Both the position numbers and the translations under genes were made by a program. A stretch of 64,000 bases of DNA from Sorex araneus (taxonomy: Eukaryota; Chordata; Mammalia; Eulipotyphla; Soricidae), in the NCBI RefSeq assembly GCF_027595985.1, contig NC_073303.1, forward strand, positions 97,208,591-97,272,590, given 5' to 3'. The notes below the pieces were generated by a model. That model saw nothing but the letters and a program-made list of their open reading frames with translations, had not been told where the DNA came from and ran no database searches. This document shows, piece by piece, positions 1 to 11,126 of this stretch (the first letter of the stretch is position 1; each line of letters starts with the position of its first letter).

Positions 1-808
1 ACAGTGATGGAAAGAAGCAACACCGTGGTGGAGCGTGAGGTGCTTTTCATGCAGGAGACCCTACCACTGAAACCATTGTAAGTCACAGAGCCTCAGATAA
101 AAACGTTTTTGGTTTTGAAAATCCATTCACCTCATGCCCACATCTCCAGCTCTCGGCCCCCTGCCCTGGTCCCTGTTCTTCCCGGGCTCCGGAATAGGTG
201 CCTATTGGCACCTCCCTGCCAGGTGCATTCCTCCTCTCACCTGCCGGGTCTGGGGGTTCCTTCTCTAGAACGAGAAGGGAGGTTTGGAGACGATGATTAA
301 TCTTGGCTGCTCGCCTCTCCCTAATGTCAGAAAAACAATCTGCTGTGGAGAGTCAGGTTAAAAGGAATCAAATTTGCACAGTGGGCAAGACTTAAGGCCT
401 CCTGCCAGTGTCCCTGCCCCCAGACTGATTCTAGGACACTTGTCACACTGCGCCTCTGTCACCTGGCAGCCTCAGGTCACCCTGGTGCCAGCATTATTGT
501 CCATCATGACCTACCTACAGCGCAGCGGTCTCTGGCCAGAGGACGTGGCCACCTGTCAGGTTTGGAAGCGCGTGCCCTTTCTTCCCTTCCCAGAGCATTT
601 CTGTCTCTGGTCTCTGCGACTCCTCTGGCCTTCAGCTTATCTGTCAAGTAACTATGGCTAACCCGTCCCAGCCCCTCGAGAAGCACACTTACCCCTAGGC
701 ATACCCTTGGTCCCACATTGCTCCCCTGCACTGGCCTTGAGGACGCCCACCTCTGAAGAGAAAACCCCACCCAGCATGGTGCTTAGTTCTTGTTAAAAAC
801 AAACCTTT

Positions 809-995
809 GGGGCTGGAGCGATAGCACAGCGGGTAGAGCATTTGCCTTGCACGCAGCTGACCTGGGTTTGATTCCCAGCATCCCATATGATGCCCCGAGC
901 ACCACCAGGAGTAATTCCTGAGTGCATGAGCCAAGAGTAAGCCCAGTGCATCACCGGGTGTGACCCAAAAAGCAAAAAATAAATAAATAAATAAT
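809..995 (+). mobile_element. Short-type tRNA-headed SINE, intact
   Basis: A complete short-type copy with A-box-like and B-box-like regions, body and an (AAAT)n tail. The 14-bp direct repeat aaaaacaaaccttt flanks it at 795-808 and 996-1009. Confidence 0.92.
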
Positions 996-1398
996 AAAAA
1001 CAAACCTTTAAGTTATGCTGATAGTCTCCCCAAAAAATACAAAGAGTAACTACTTGCATTCCTAGGTGGCAAGTCAAATCCCAGTCTTGCTCTGTGGCTT
1101 GTTGGAGGGTTCAAGGCACAGGACTCTAAAGTAGGGGCCAGCATGATCCAGAGACTCAATATAAATCTCTCAGAAGAGAGCACAGAACCATACACCAGAG
1201 CCATGCCGCCAGACGCCTCACCAGGCTGTTTCATCCGGGGCAACCCAAAGCAGAGGGTGGCTCTCCACACACTCGGAGGAGACTCACCCATGAGTGAATC
1301 TATTCCTGGACAGCTCACACTTTACACCACCAGTATACCAAGAGTAGCACACTATATTTGACTGGGTTTAAAGGAGAAGCAACCAATCTTAGGGGGAA

Positions 1399-1472
1399 AT
1401 ATATTTATACATATAAATGTAAATATGTATACATACATATATGTGTGTGTATATACATATATATATATATAT
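1399..1472. repeat. AT/TATG simple repeat
   Basis: Alternating TA/TG tract (tacatacatatatgtgtgtg followed by tatata runs). Confidence 0.8.
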
Positions 1473-1780
1473 GCACACAAGGCTCTACCTTTAACAGCAT
1501 ATTACTAATCTCTTATAGAAGGGCTTTACAGCTCCTGGGTGAAATACAACAGTTTTCACACACTTTCCTCTAAGAAACCTTTTTTGTCTCATTTTTAGTG
1601 GATCATTCATAACAAGCAATACAAAATAAATTATTTCAGTTCTGCTTTGGGGTTTACGATGGAAATATGATAGCAGAAAGGTGTAATGGTCGTGGGATTG
1701 GTGTTCAAATATTAAATGTAATAAACTATTGTGAACAACTTTATAAAAAAAAATTTTTTTAATAAAAAATAAATCAAGTA

Positions 1781-1915
1781 GGGACCAGAGAGATAGTAGA
1801 GGAACTTTCTTGAATCCCTGATCCCATTCAAATCCCTGCCACCACATATGGTCCTCTGAGCACTGCCAGTGTGGCCCGGATCCCTTCCCTCAAATACCAG
1901 AGTAGCAGAGCCAAG
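1781..1915 (+). mobile_element. Degraded short SINE
   Basis: The consensus is recognisable through ggaccagagagatag, accacatatggtcctctgagcac and a truncated end. No flanking duplication remains. Confidence 0.6.
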
Positions 1916-2186
1916 CATGTTTAAGGAGGCGGCGGGCCCGGAGTGCGGCCTTGGAGATGAGTGCAAGGGGTTGGTGTTGAGATGACCCTGGAAAGGCAGA
2001 GGTTCAGAGACGAGCTTTTCTTACCTCTGCTTCACCCTAAGCGTGCCTTGTCCACTAAGCCATCTCCAAGCTCCTTGTGCCTTTCTGGTTTTCGGAAATA
2101 GTCTTTTGTCTGGGAAGAAAATTAAGATGATAATTTTTCATTTATTTAGAACACTTTGTGGGCTGTGGGATTGGTAAAACCTGTGG

Positions 2187-2323
2187 TTCTTAGGGCTTCT
2201 TCTTGGCCTCTGTGTTCAGTGATCACTCCTGGCAATGCTTAGGGAACCTACATGATTCCGGGGATGGAACCCGGGTCAGCCATATGCAAGACAAGGGCCT
2301 CACTCCCTGTATTCTCTCTGCCC
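2187..2323 (-). mobile_element. Degraded short SINE
   Basis: The antisense body gtgatcactcctggcaatgc and the head gaacccgggtcagcc-atgcaag are still readable. The 3' tail has been lost. Confidence 0.65.
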
Positions 2324-2462
2324 CAGAATCTTTAAGTAGGAAAGTATCTTTCATCCTTTTGGAGCTACAAGAGGTCATTGTACCTGCAAGTGCCCCCTCT
2401 TGCTGTGTCTGGCACTGTGGTAATTCATTGTATGTGTTAACTTTTACATAATCTAATACTGA

Positions 2463-2492
2463 GTGTGCGTGTGTGTGTGTGTGTGCGTGTGT
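2463..2492. repeat. (GT)n microsatellite
   Basis: Short GT run interrupted by two GC steps. Confidence 0.85.
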
Positions 2493-2614
2493 TGCCAGGA
2501 AGGGAACCCCAAACCTTCACACATGTGAGGTATGCGCCCTACCACTGAGCTCACCCTGGCTCTCTAATTATTACGGTCCATAGGAGAGTCGGTGCTGCTC
2601 CATTTCAAAGGTAC

Positions 2615-2760
2615 TGAAATGTGGAGTCGTAGAGTTAGTACAGTGGGTAAGGTGCTTTCCTTGCATGTGACCAATGTAGGTTTGACCCTCAGAAACCTGT
2701 ACACTCGCCCAAACCCTCCAGAAGCAGGAGTAAATCCTGAGCGATGCCCAGAACCCAAAC
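2615..2760 (+). mobile_element. Degraded short SINE
   Basis: Head remnants gttagtacagtgggtaaggt and ttccttgcatgtgacc are followed by the body motif gcaggagtaaatcctgagcg. Confidence 0.6.
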
Positions 2761-2765
2761 TATAT

Positions 2766-2850
2766 AAGGATATACTGAAACTCAGACAGGTACAGTGGCC
2801 TGCCTAGGATCTCGCAGCTGGTGAGGGTGGGAGGCCTGGGTTCACCAGGT
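2766..2850 (-). repeat. MIR-like remnant
   Basis: The stretch gaaactcagacaggtacagtg through gatctcgcagctggtgagg resembles the antisense core of mammalian MIR ('aaactgaggctcagag ... cacacagct'). Confidence 0.4.
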
Positions 2851-3299
2851 GTGCCGGGGAACAGGCTGGCCCCTTGCTCACCCACCTCCCCACCAAACCC
2901 CCGGTCAGTGACTTGGTTCCCCCTCTCAGCACTTGGGTCTGCTTCAAGCCAGCAGGTGGGCACCCCGGCCTGGTTGTGTCTCCTCCTCCATCTGCAGGGC
3001 AGAGGCCCTGGAGAGCGGGAGCATCCGCGCCAGGCTCTTTGCTGCCAGAACCACACTCTCTGCGGCTCCCAAAATAGCTCAGGCATCACATTTCTGAAGT
3101 CCCGCCACTGATGTGTCCCACCATCTGTCTCAGGAAACGGCGTCAGTGAGCTTTGGGTCAGGAAACAAAGAGGCCTCTGGACAGAGCTAGATTTTGTGGG
3201 CAACTTGAGTTTTGAAGGGGCATTTTATTAAATCTCACCTTTGGAGGTTTGATTACTTTGTTTTTAGCCTACTTTTTAGCAGACTAGGACATTTATTTG

Positions 3300-3470
3300 T
3301 TTGGGGGGGTGGGGGTGATGGTTTGGGGTCACGGCAAGCAGGACTTAGTGCCTCCTCCCCAAGTTCTGCTCACTCCCAGATATGCTCAGGGGGCCGTATG
3401 CGGTGCAGGGGTAGAACTGGGTCGACCACGGGCAACGCAAGTGCCTGGACCCCTCTCCTGTCTCTCCTAA
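3300..3470 (-). mobile_element. Degraded short SINE
   Basis: Antisense traces: ggggtcacggcaagcagg, gctcagggggccgtatgcgg and gaactgggtcgaccacggg. Confidence 0.5.
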
Positions 3471-3854
3471 AGCCAGATCGGCTAGTCTTAGCACAGTTTA
3501 AAATTGGTAAAGATGTGAGGTCTACAGGAGAATAAATGTAGAGTTAATTTAAGTTCAGGAATGGGATGACTCTACAGATGGGTTGTGGTTCCGTGGGAGA
3601 GTACACACCTCTCGTGTGAGGCCCTGAGTGGCTGGAAAGAGACTGTGGTTTGGCCGAGGTGCTTACAAGCAGAAGCCCAGAGAAGTAGACAGTGATACAG
3701 TTCCTGGTGACTGTACGGCTAACCCTCTTCTGACACTTAAGGTTCTTGTAACACCTCAGAGGACCTTCTGGCAGGACCTGTGTCCTTCAGCCAATACTTG
3801 GAGCAGTTTCTGTAGAACACAGTGTGGGGAATAAAATGAAGAAACATTCAGGAA

Positions 3855-4019
3855 GGGCTGGAGAGATAGCACAGTGGGGAGGGCGTTTGCCTTGCATGCA
3901 GCCAACCCATGTTTGATTCCCAGCATTCCATATGGTCCCCTGAGCACCGCCAGGAGTAATTCCTGAGTGCAGAGCCAGGAGTAACCCTTATGCATCACCA
4001 GGTGTCACCCAAAAAGCAA
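3855..4019 (+). mobile_element. Short-type SINE, intact
   Basis: A full-length young copy with a perfect 16-bp target-site duplication aagaaacattcaggaa at 3839-3854 and 4020-4035. Confidence 0.95.
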
Positions 4020-4111
4020 AAGAAACATTCAGGAACCTGAGTTCCATCTAGGTTCTACATATCCCTAGCTACCTTTATGGTTTAGAATGACCTACATATC
4101 TGTATATGTAG

Positions 4112-4324
4112 CACTGTCATTCCATTGTTCATCGATTTTATCAAGCGGGCACCAGTAACGTCTCCATTGTGAGACTTGTTACTGTTTTTGGCATATCGAA
4201 TAGCCATGGGTAGCTTGCCAGGCTCTGCCATGCGGGCGGGATACTCTCGGTACCTTGCTGGACTCTCCGAGAGGGACGAAGGTGCAAGGCAAACGCCCTA
4301 CCCGCTGTGCTATCGCTCCAGTCC
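4112..4324 (-). mobile_element. Long-type SINE
   Basis: In antisense this copy carries the same tRNA-like head as the short type (gcaaggcaaacgccctaccc, then gctgtgctatcgctcca). The body is different: ctcggagagtcc, gagcctggcaagctacc, tattcgatatgccaaaaaca, and gtctcacaatggagacgtta. It ends in a CACTGTCATT-type tail rather than an A run. Confidence 0.85.
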
Positions 4325-4334
4325 TGTGTATATA

Positions 4335-4540
4335 TGCCACTCCAAGCGGTGTAGTGGGAGGAGGAGCTGGGGATACGCCCGGCAATACTCCACCCAGCTG
4401 TGTGGATCCGGTGCTCAGACCCAGTTCTGCAGTATGGGCTGGGTGGGGGTGAGATGGAGAACGGGCTTGTACTGTCAGGCGCCTCCCACCTGTCTGGCCT
4501 GATGTGCTTCACTCTTTGAGCCACATCCCCAGGCCCAAGC
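4335..4540 (-). mobile_element. Very degraded SINE-like sequence
   Basis: Only scattered antisense traces (gtgctcagacccag, tgagccacatccccaggccc). The call is weak. Confidence 0.3.
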
Positions 4541-4809
4541 ATTTTTTTTTCCCACGTAAAGTTACCACGAATTGATTCATTTTTCACACTTCAAGGCCAG
4601 AACTTGCAAGTCCTACAAGGCCTACGACTTTGAAAAGTGATCCGCAGCATGTAAATTACTTTATGGGAAGTAATACTTCCCATAATGGCCTCTGCTGAGA
4701 AATTCTCTGTTCTTCCATTTTCCCTGGGTTTCGCTGTGTGCTTTCACTTCAACTTCCGCTAGGCCCAGCCTCACTTTGCATGTGGTTCTGGAAATGACAA
4801 GGGCGGCAG

Positions 4810-4995
4810 CCTTTGGTAGGCTGTCATGCACTGGGCACTGTGACTTTATTGTGTTGAGACATTCTTATATTTAGCCACCACACATACAGACTGTTCCTCA
4901 CTTACAGAAGAGGAAGTTGAAACAGCAGTTCAGGGCCTTAGTCTAGGTCACAAACTCTGTAACGGTAGAGCTGGAATCTGAATCCACAGTTTCAC
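4810..4995 (-). repeat. MIR-like remnant
   Basis: The motif order cacttacagaagaggaagttga, then gtctaggtcacaaactctgta, then agagctggaatctgaatcc matches the antisense MIR core. Confidence 0.6.
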
Positions 4996-5115
4996 TCTGA
5001 GGTTTAGCCACTCTTCCTGGGCCTTTTACTAAACTGTTGGGCCAGCCCCCAGCTCCACTCCCACCTTGCTCTTGCCTGCAGCTTCTGCGCTTCAGTGATT
5101 GCCCTTGAGTCTTTC

Positions 5116-5302
5116 TCTCTTTTTTTTTTTTTTTTTTGCTTTTTGGGTCACACCCAGCGATGCACAGGGGTTACTCCTGGCTCTGCACTCAGGAATCACC
5201 CCTGGCGGTGCTCAAGGGACCATATGGGATGCTGGGATTCGAACCCGGGTCGGTTGCGTGCAAGGCAAACACCCTACCCGCTGTGCTGTCACTCCAGCCC
5301 CC
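5116..5302 (-). mobile_element. Short-type SINE, intact
   Basis: A complete antisense copy starting with a T17 run (its A tail). The flanks tgcccttgagtctttc (5100-5115) and tgcccttgactctttc (5303-5318) are a 16-bp duplication with one mismatch. Confidence 0.94.
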
Positions 5303-6407
5303 TGCCCTTGACTCTTTCAAGGTCATTTCCGCACACCCCTGTCCAGCATCGATCCCACACGCCCATCTGTGATGTGCCAGAGTCCTCTTCCAGCTTCCAC
5401 GAAGAAAAAAGGAAGGTTTCTGCTGTCCCTTGTACTGCTCGTCTCCTCCCTCTGTTACAATCCAATTTTCAGAAAGACTCGGAGCCATGTTTTTCCTTGC
5501 CAGGCACAGCAGGTAGCCAGCCTTTGCCTAGCTATGAGAAGAACAAGATTTCTGTCAACAGACCAGAGACGCCCACCCACCCTGGCATGTGAGCAGTGGG
5601 CAAAGAAAGGGCCAAGTCAGCACTATCGATCTCGAATTCAGCAGGCCCTGGGGCTAGCGAGCGTAGTTGTGTATGCGTTGCTTTTATTATCTACTGGGGT
5701 GGAGCCTCTCGGTCTCACATGCTCTGTCACTGAGCTATCACCCTAACCCCGTACTCGGGGCTATTCCTAAACGAACATGGCCAAGTCCTGTGTCGGAGAT
5801 GCTCATGTGGGAAGTACATCATCATTTCTGCTGCATTCCGTCAGTGGAGGTATAAATAAAAATAATGACCAGCCCTGTTCTTTCTATAGCTGTGCCCTGC
5901 ACTCCAGTTTCTCACTGGCAGTGTGGATACCCTTCAGCGAATTGGGTACGGTTACCACCTGCACGTCATAGATGAGGATGGGGAGATTCCATATAAAGGA
6001 AGGGTCGTCCTCACTAGTACCCACTGATCATCGGTGCAGCTGGCACTTAACGCCAGGCGTATGTGCCTTCCAACTCTTTACCCTATACCCTCCCTGTTGC
6101 AGAGTCCTGGGCGTACAAGTGACTGATGAAGTCTGACTCAGGAAGGAAAAATTCTGAGACATTGACTTGGAGCTATTTTATATAGGAATTCACCAACAGG
6201 GGAAGGCGGGGGTGGGGGGTAGGGAAGGAGGGAGGGGCAGGCATCACATGATGAAGGAGAAGGCAGAGTTACCTCAAGGGAACCAGAGAGGACAGTTATT
6301 GGAGCCCCTCAAAAATCACTGGAATGTTTTCTGCCTGGAAAGGGAGTAGCAGATGTTGCAATTTATTTCCTAAACTTAGAAACTGTCTTTGATATTTTTG
6401 ATGCTTA

Positions 6408-6530
6408 TCCCTGGCAAGCTACCCATGACGTATTCGATATGCCAAAAGACAGTAACAACAAGTCTCAAAATGGAGACGTTACTGGTGCCCGCTCGAGCAA
6501 ATCAGTGAGCATCAGGGTGACAGTGATATA
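6408..6530 (+). mobile_element. Long-type SINE, 5'-truncated
   Basis: Only the long-type body survives: ctggcaagctacccatgacg, gatatgccaaaagacagtaac and ggtgcccgctcgagcaaatc, ending agggtgacagtgata. The tRNA-like head is absent, as expected after truncated reverse transcription. Confidence 0.8.
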
Positions 6531-6607
6531 GTGTTAACTCATTTAAGACTAAATGTTTGAGATTTAATATCCAGCCCTAGGGATTTGGCATTGACCTTTG
6601 TGCTAAA

Positions 6608-6775
6608 ACGTGCCTAAGGCCAGAGAAGTAGCAACAGCAGGTAGGGCACTTGCCTCGCATGCGGCTAACCTGGGTTTTATCCCCAGTCCTTTAAACCCAC
6701 CAGCGGTGATACCTGAGCACAGAGCCAGGAGTAATCCCTGAATACTGCTGAGTGCCGGTTCAAAAACAAAACAAA
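6608..6775 (+). mobile_element. Degraded short SINE
   Basis: Recognisable by gcaggtagggcacttgcctc, gagccaggagtaatccctga and a CAAAACAAAACAAAAAG tail. Confidence 0.7.
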
Positions 6776-6998
6776 AAGTCCATATCTTCAAGGCTGTTGT
6801 GCACAGGGGATTTCAGAAAACGTGGTCAAAGTCCTTTGGTATTATAGTAGAGGTTCCTGGGAACTTGCTAATGATTAGGTGTGTCTTGTTAAATTCAAAC
6901 TGTCTTGACAAAGTCTTTGGTCCTGGTAATGCCAGTGTAGTTTGTCTCTTGTCGAGATTCTCAGTTCCAGAAGGTGCTGTCCAGAGGCCTCCGAGACG

Positions 6999-7125
6999 CT
7001 GGGGCAGTAGCTCAGAGGGAAGTGTGCTTGCTTTACTTGCAGGAGTCCCAGGTCCTTGATCCTCAGCACTACATGGTCTGCGTAGCACCCCCAAGCACCA
7101 ACAAGCATGGCCAAAAACAAGCAAA
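6999..7125 (+). mobile_element. Degraded short SINE
   Basis: Motifs ggggcagtagctcagaggga and gatcctcagcactacatggt remain. The tail is short. Confidence 0.55.
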
Positions 7126-7239
7126 GGCAACCCCAGAAGATGCCGTCTTAATAGTTGCCGCCACATCCATGCCAGTGGTGTTGGGCTCGGTGGGTTGGGA
7201 GATTAACTGATTGGAGCCATTCGGTCCAGACCCCGTGGG

Positions 7240-7440
7240 CGTGCTTCTCAGCGTTGGACTCCAGCTCTGAGCATTCTTTCCAGTTGTTTGACCTTGGGCG
7301 AGTCACTTTGTGTTTTTCACATTTGCAATGGAGGAGAATCGTATCCTAGATCTAAACCCAGCTACTGTCATGCCCTTAGAGCCTAATACTCATCACTCAC
7401 AGTAAGTACCCAGCAAACAGCTATTGTGTGCTGACTGATA
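7240..7440 (+). repeat. MIR element
   Basis: The diagnostic run gttgtttgaccttgggcgag then tcactttgtgtttttcacat, tttgcaatggagg and later gtacccagcaaacagctatt follows the MIR consensus order. Confidence 0.7.
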
Positions 7441-7489
7441 TTACCATTAGAGCATCGTGACAGGTGATGAAAAGTATGTAGCCTTATGG

Positions 7490-7605
7490 TCAGGGCTCCT
7501 GGACACAGAGCTTAGCCATGGAAGCTGCAGCCATTTATTCGCTTAACCTCATCTTTAAAATGAAGGCAAAGCCTCCTGCTGTTGTGAGGAGGTAAAGCTT
7601 TTGAG
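7490..7605 (+). repeat. MIR-like remnant
   Basis: The stretch cgcttaacctcatctttaaa then atgaaggcaaagcctcctgc and gttgtgaggaggtaaag follows the MIR 3' half. Confidence 0.5.
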
Positions 7606-7895
7606 CAGACCCCATGACATGAGTATCAATTCAGTCCTCTCCCGAGCCCTGTTTTCTTTGCCCTCCTGTTTCCCAGTACCACCTGGGAGATGTATCTGGG
7701 CATCGCAGCAGAGGGGGAAACGTCTGCAAAGGGAGGCAGGCTCTGGGGGCTCCTGTGCAGATGGTGCAAGGGCAGCCCAGAATAACTGTATTGGCGAGTT
7801 GCTCAGGATCCCTCTGGCACCAGGTCTCTGAGAACCCAGACCCTGCCCAGAGGGGTCCTAGATGCACCATTGTATCCTGTTAAAACTCTATCTTC

Positions 7896-8064
7896 AGGGC
7901 TGGAGCGATAGCACAATGGGTAGGGCGTTTGCCTTGCACGCAGCCGACCTGGGTTCGATTCCCAGCACCCCATATGGTCCCCCGAGTACCACCAGGAGTA
8001 ACTCCTGAATGCAGAGCCAGGAGTAACCCCTGTGCATTGCCGGGTGTGGCCAAAAAAGAAAAAA
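7896..8064 (+). mobile_element. Short-type SINE, intact
   Basis: A near-consensus copy with a good A box and B box. The flanks actctatcttc (about 7885-7895) and actctaccttc (about 8070-8080) are an imperfect duplication. Confidence 0.93.
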
Positions 8065-8852
8065 AAAATGACTCTACCTTCTTCCATCCAGAGCTCATGT
8101 GTCTGGTTTTGCTACTTACCCATTAAAAAGTCTTTTCACCATTTGGGTGTCCTGTTTCCCAGCAAGGACATTCCCTGCCACTCCTACCACTCTTTCCACC
8201 TCATTTTCACAGCTCCCAATCCTGGTCAGCGTGCATTCCACTCTACATTAGTAATGGTTCACGCATGCCCCTCTCTCAGAGCAAATGATGCACTCTGTGA
8301 AAGCAGTGCCTTTGGGCTTGCTCTGGCACCCTCTTGCTCCATATCCGTTTGGAACTGCTTTGTTACGGCAGATGCTTGCTACGTGCTGATGGTAGGAAAG
8401 CTGCTGAGTAACTTAGTGGGTGGGGCCTTGTCCATTTTTCGTCACCTGAGTCAGGGCCACACATGCAACCTGTGGGCTCTGAATTGCTTCAAGAGTGGTC
8501 CCCAGGGGACAGTCTGGTCAAGACTGGAAACCTCTAGGTGAACGCAAGCTTTACTCCTCTTGCTCTGCTCCCAAGAAATGAGACATTAATAAGTTCTGTG
8601 AGCTCAGAGACCTCTGCAAGGAGAAAGCTTAATAATAAAGACATCACCAGGCCCCACACGGATACCATTAGTTTCATTTTGCTTTGTTTGCCTTTCTGTG
8701 AGAAATGCCTGTTTCTGTTCAAAGAAACAGGACGGTCTTCTGCGATTTTTTTTTTCTGTAACCGGAGGGACCCGGGCCTGCCAAATCCCATATCCACAAA
8801 GTCCTTTTCCCTGTCTCAAGCTGCATCTCTGTCCATCTGACTCTCCCTGTAG

Positions 8853-8922
8853 GTAACGACGTGGGTCCGTCCTCTTCAAGTAAGACTGCGAACAAGTTTG
8901 AGGGACTGTCTCAGCAGTCAAG
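8853..8922 (+). CDS. ASAP1: ASAP1 coding exon (Ser-rich linker)
   Basis: This 70-bp internal exon is bounded by the acceptor ccctgtag and the donor aaggtaagc. It enters in phase 1: the glycine codon is split, with GT here. It encodes NDVGPSSSSKTANKFEGLSQQS and leaves with AG of a split serine codon. ASAP1 is a multidomain Arf GAP (BAR, PH, ArfGAP, ankyrin repeats, proline-rich region, SH3) that acts at focal adhesions, podosomes and endocytic membranes. This piece belongs to the low-complexity linker before the proline-rich repeats, and I recognise it as essentially the same as the mammalian ASAP1 sequence. The phase matches the next exon exactly, which supports both borders. Confidence 0.93.
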
Positions 8923-9049
8923 GTAAGCCCTGCTCGCACTTCTCTCCCACCAGGCGTCCTGGCAGCGGACCAAGTTCTAGAAATGGTTCTTAACAGCAGT
9001 CTGATCCCACTGGCACACGGAAGCACAGAGAGCTGTGCTCCCAAGATAT

Positions 9050-9225
9050 AGTCTGCCGGACTGGGGAAGCGGCTCAAAAAGGCTGGAGCACATTCTCTGC
9101 TCACAGAGCCCCAGCTTCAACCCCCGGCACCGCAGGGTCCCCAGAGTGCCACCAAGTGTGACGTGCACTGGGGCTGAGAGCAGCCCCAGAGCATGGCCAG
9201 TTCCACCCCCAAACAAAACAACAAA
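9050..9225 (+). mobile_element. Degraded short SINE
   Basis: Traces: ggactggggaagcggctcaa, cagcttcaacccccggcacc and agtgccaccaagtgtgacg. Confidence 0.5.
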
Positions 9226-9892
9226 CCTGGCCTAAGACCCATCCCCACTACGACCTCTAGTCAACTCGAAGAGGTGCGTAGGCATGAAGAGAGTAAAGAT
9301 TTTGTTTCTCATCATAATCAAACCAGCAAGCAAGACTGCACTGTGAGTCAGATGACGGTTTCTGGAGAGAGAGAGAAGGGAGGGTCCCCAGTGTGATGCT
9401 CAGAGGGCCCAGAGGCTACTCCAGGACCTGTAGTCCAGTGCAAAGGGGCCCAAGGATGCGATGCTTGGACCTTGTGGGCCACCTGGGCCCACCCCAGCTG
9501 TGCTCGGGGAATTCAGGGCTACCCGGCAAGGCTGGAAGTGGGGTCTGTGCCGAGCTTTGGGGCCAGGATCAGACGCTCTACCCCCTGGCTAGTCTCCCCA
9601 GTCCCTATTTTTTACTTTTTAAATGAAACCTTGTTTTGCTACTTCTCCGTTTGTAGACTTGAGAATGAAAAGATTTCTCTTCAGAGAAATACAGTGTCCC
9701 CAAGTATTTCAAACAGAAAAGTATGGCTCTTTCCAAATTCCTTACGATTTTTTTTTAATTTATTTATTTTAGGGTTAGACTAAAAGCAACATTTCTTTCT
9801 TCTCTCCTTGTACTGAAATGAGACACTTTGGAGAGAAGTGTGCATTAGTCTAGCCCCAGCTCAGAGACTTTCCTCTAAAGATGTTGTATGAG

Positions 9893-10085
9893 GGGCTGGA
9901 GCCATAGCACAGCGGGTAGGGCGTTTGCCTTGCACACGGCTGACCCGGGTTCGATTCCCACCATCCCATATGGTCCCCTGAGCACACCGGTAGGAGTAAT
10001 TCCTGAGTGCATGAGCCAGGAGTAATCCCTGTGCATTGCTAGATGTGACCAAAAAAAGCAGAATAACAATAATAATAATAATAAG
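9893..10085 (+). mobile_element. Short-type SINE
   Basis: A nearly full copy, with small insertions (gagcacaccgg, gtgcatgagcc) and an (AAT)n tail. The flanks gatgttgtatgag (9880-9892) and gatgctatatgag (10086-10098) match at 11 of 13 positions. Confidence 0.93.
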
Positions 10086-10609
10086 GATGCTATATGAGAT
10101 AGGGACAGCCCAGACCACTTCCAGACCCGAACTTTCAGTGAGAATTGGGGAGTGTGTGGAGGGTGCAGCTTTCCAAGGCTCCAGAGACAAACAGAATCTG
10201 TGTTCCTTTCCAAGCAGCTGTTGTACTTAACCTGTATGTGGGAAAGGCCCCGTTACTTTCCCCCTCTGCTCTGCAGAGGTTGAGAAGCACTGGCCATAAG
10301 CAGGTGAGGGCTGACTCCGTAATTCTGGGGCCAAGTGCTTTCCAAACAGTATTGCCTCTGGGAAGAGTTGTTCATGAAGGAGTTGGGTTTCATCACTAAA
10401 GGCAAGGTGTTTGGTTGTTGTTTTTTTTTTCTTCCCCCCCCTTCACTATTCCTCCCCACCCAGGCAAATGGAATTACAGAGTAAATGAACTAGAAATTTT
10501 GGAAAGATTTTCAGGTATTTCTGTAAGCACCTTTGGTTTCCTTGAATAACAGGTGATTATTGATGTTCTGCCACTTTTAAATCCTAAATCTGATTCTTAT
10601 TATAATTAG

Positions 10610-10668
10610 CACCAGTTCTGCAAAGACTGCCCTTGGCCCAAGAGTTCTTCCTAAACTACCTCAGAAAG
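10610..10668 (+). CDS. ASAP1: ASAP1 coding exon (linker before Pro-rich region)
   Basis: This 59-bp exon lies between the acceptor tataattag and the donor aaaggtaag. Its first base C completes the serine codon begun in the previous exon. It then encodes TSSAKTALGPRVLPKLPQK and ends with the G of a split valine codon. The VLPKLPQK segment is the first lysine/proline-rich stretch leading into the SH3-ligand repeats of the next exon. Small exons of this kind in the ASAP1 C-terminal region are candidates for alternative splicing. However, 59 bp is not a multiple of three, so skipping it alone would break the frame. Confidence 0.93.
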
Positions 10669-10928
10669 GTAAGAATTATCTTTTATCAAATGCACATGGA
10701 ATTAGCATCACTGTTCCCCTCCGAGGGAATCAGGGACCCCGGCCCTTAGGTCATTGCTCTGTCCTGATGTGTCAAGCAACACCTGGCAGGTGTCGACGCC
10801 CATGACATTGTTATTTAATGAAGAAAAGCATTTCATCAACTCAGGTGTAGTAACTGGCATCTCTAAGATGTACTTTCTCTTAGAGGACTCTCCCAAAAGC
10901 TATATGTTTATTTGTTTTATGTTTGATT

Positions 10929-11126
10929 TTTTTTTTAATTGAGACACCACTATTTACATAGTCATTCCAAGTTGAGTGTCAGGCAGGTAGTGTTTTCAAC
11001 CCCCATCCTACCACCAGCATCAGCTTCCCTACACCACTGTCTCCAGGTTGACTCTCACCCCCGTCCCCCACACCCCCAGCCTACCTCCTTGGCATTTTTA
11101 AGTTTGGTTGTTCTAGTTGGGATCTT
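10929..11126 (-). mobile_element. L1-type 3' end fragment
   Basis: The sequence begins (T)9AATTGAGACACCACT and runs into ACC/CCC-rich DNA. This resembles the antisense 3' ends at 55246 and 60703. The sense form would end ...tctcaattaaaaaa. Confidence 0.5.

Larger units (their letters stand above)
1..8852 (+). other. ASAP1: ASAP1 intron (partial), no exon recognised
   Basis: This is the sequence upstream of the first recognisable ASAP1 exon; its 3' border is the acceptor ctctccctgtag at 8841-8852. I looked for a proline- or serine-rich coding segment ending in phase 1, which the next exon requires, and saw none. The stretch holds SINEs, MIR-like remnants and two small simple repeats, listed separately. 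The parts between those are plain intronic sequence in which I see nothing. Confidence 0.7.
8923..10609 (+). other. ASAP1: ASAP1 intron
   Basis: This intron runs from gtaagc at 8923 to the acceptor ttataattag at 10600-10609. It contains a degraded SINE near 9050-9225 and one young SINE at 9893-10085. The rest is unremarkable. Confidence 0.85.

Noticed and set aside
7896-7970. tRNA-like sequences with A and B boxes (here and in every SINE head)
   Set aside because: They are the promoter heads of SINEs. No cloverleaf with a 7-bp acceptor stem was evident, so no functional tRNA gene is called.
8604-9104. 166-codon minus-strand frame overlapping an ASAP1 exon
   Set aside because: It is antisense to the exon at 8853-8922, which has exact splice sites and known sequence on the plus strand.
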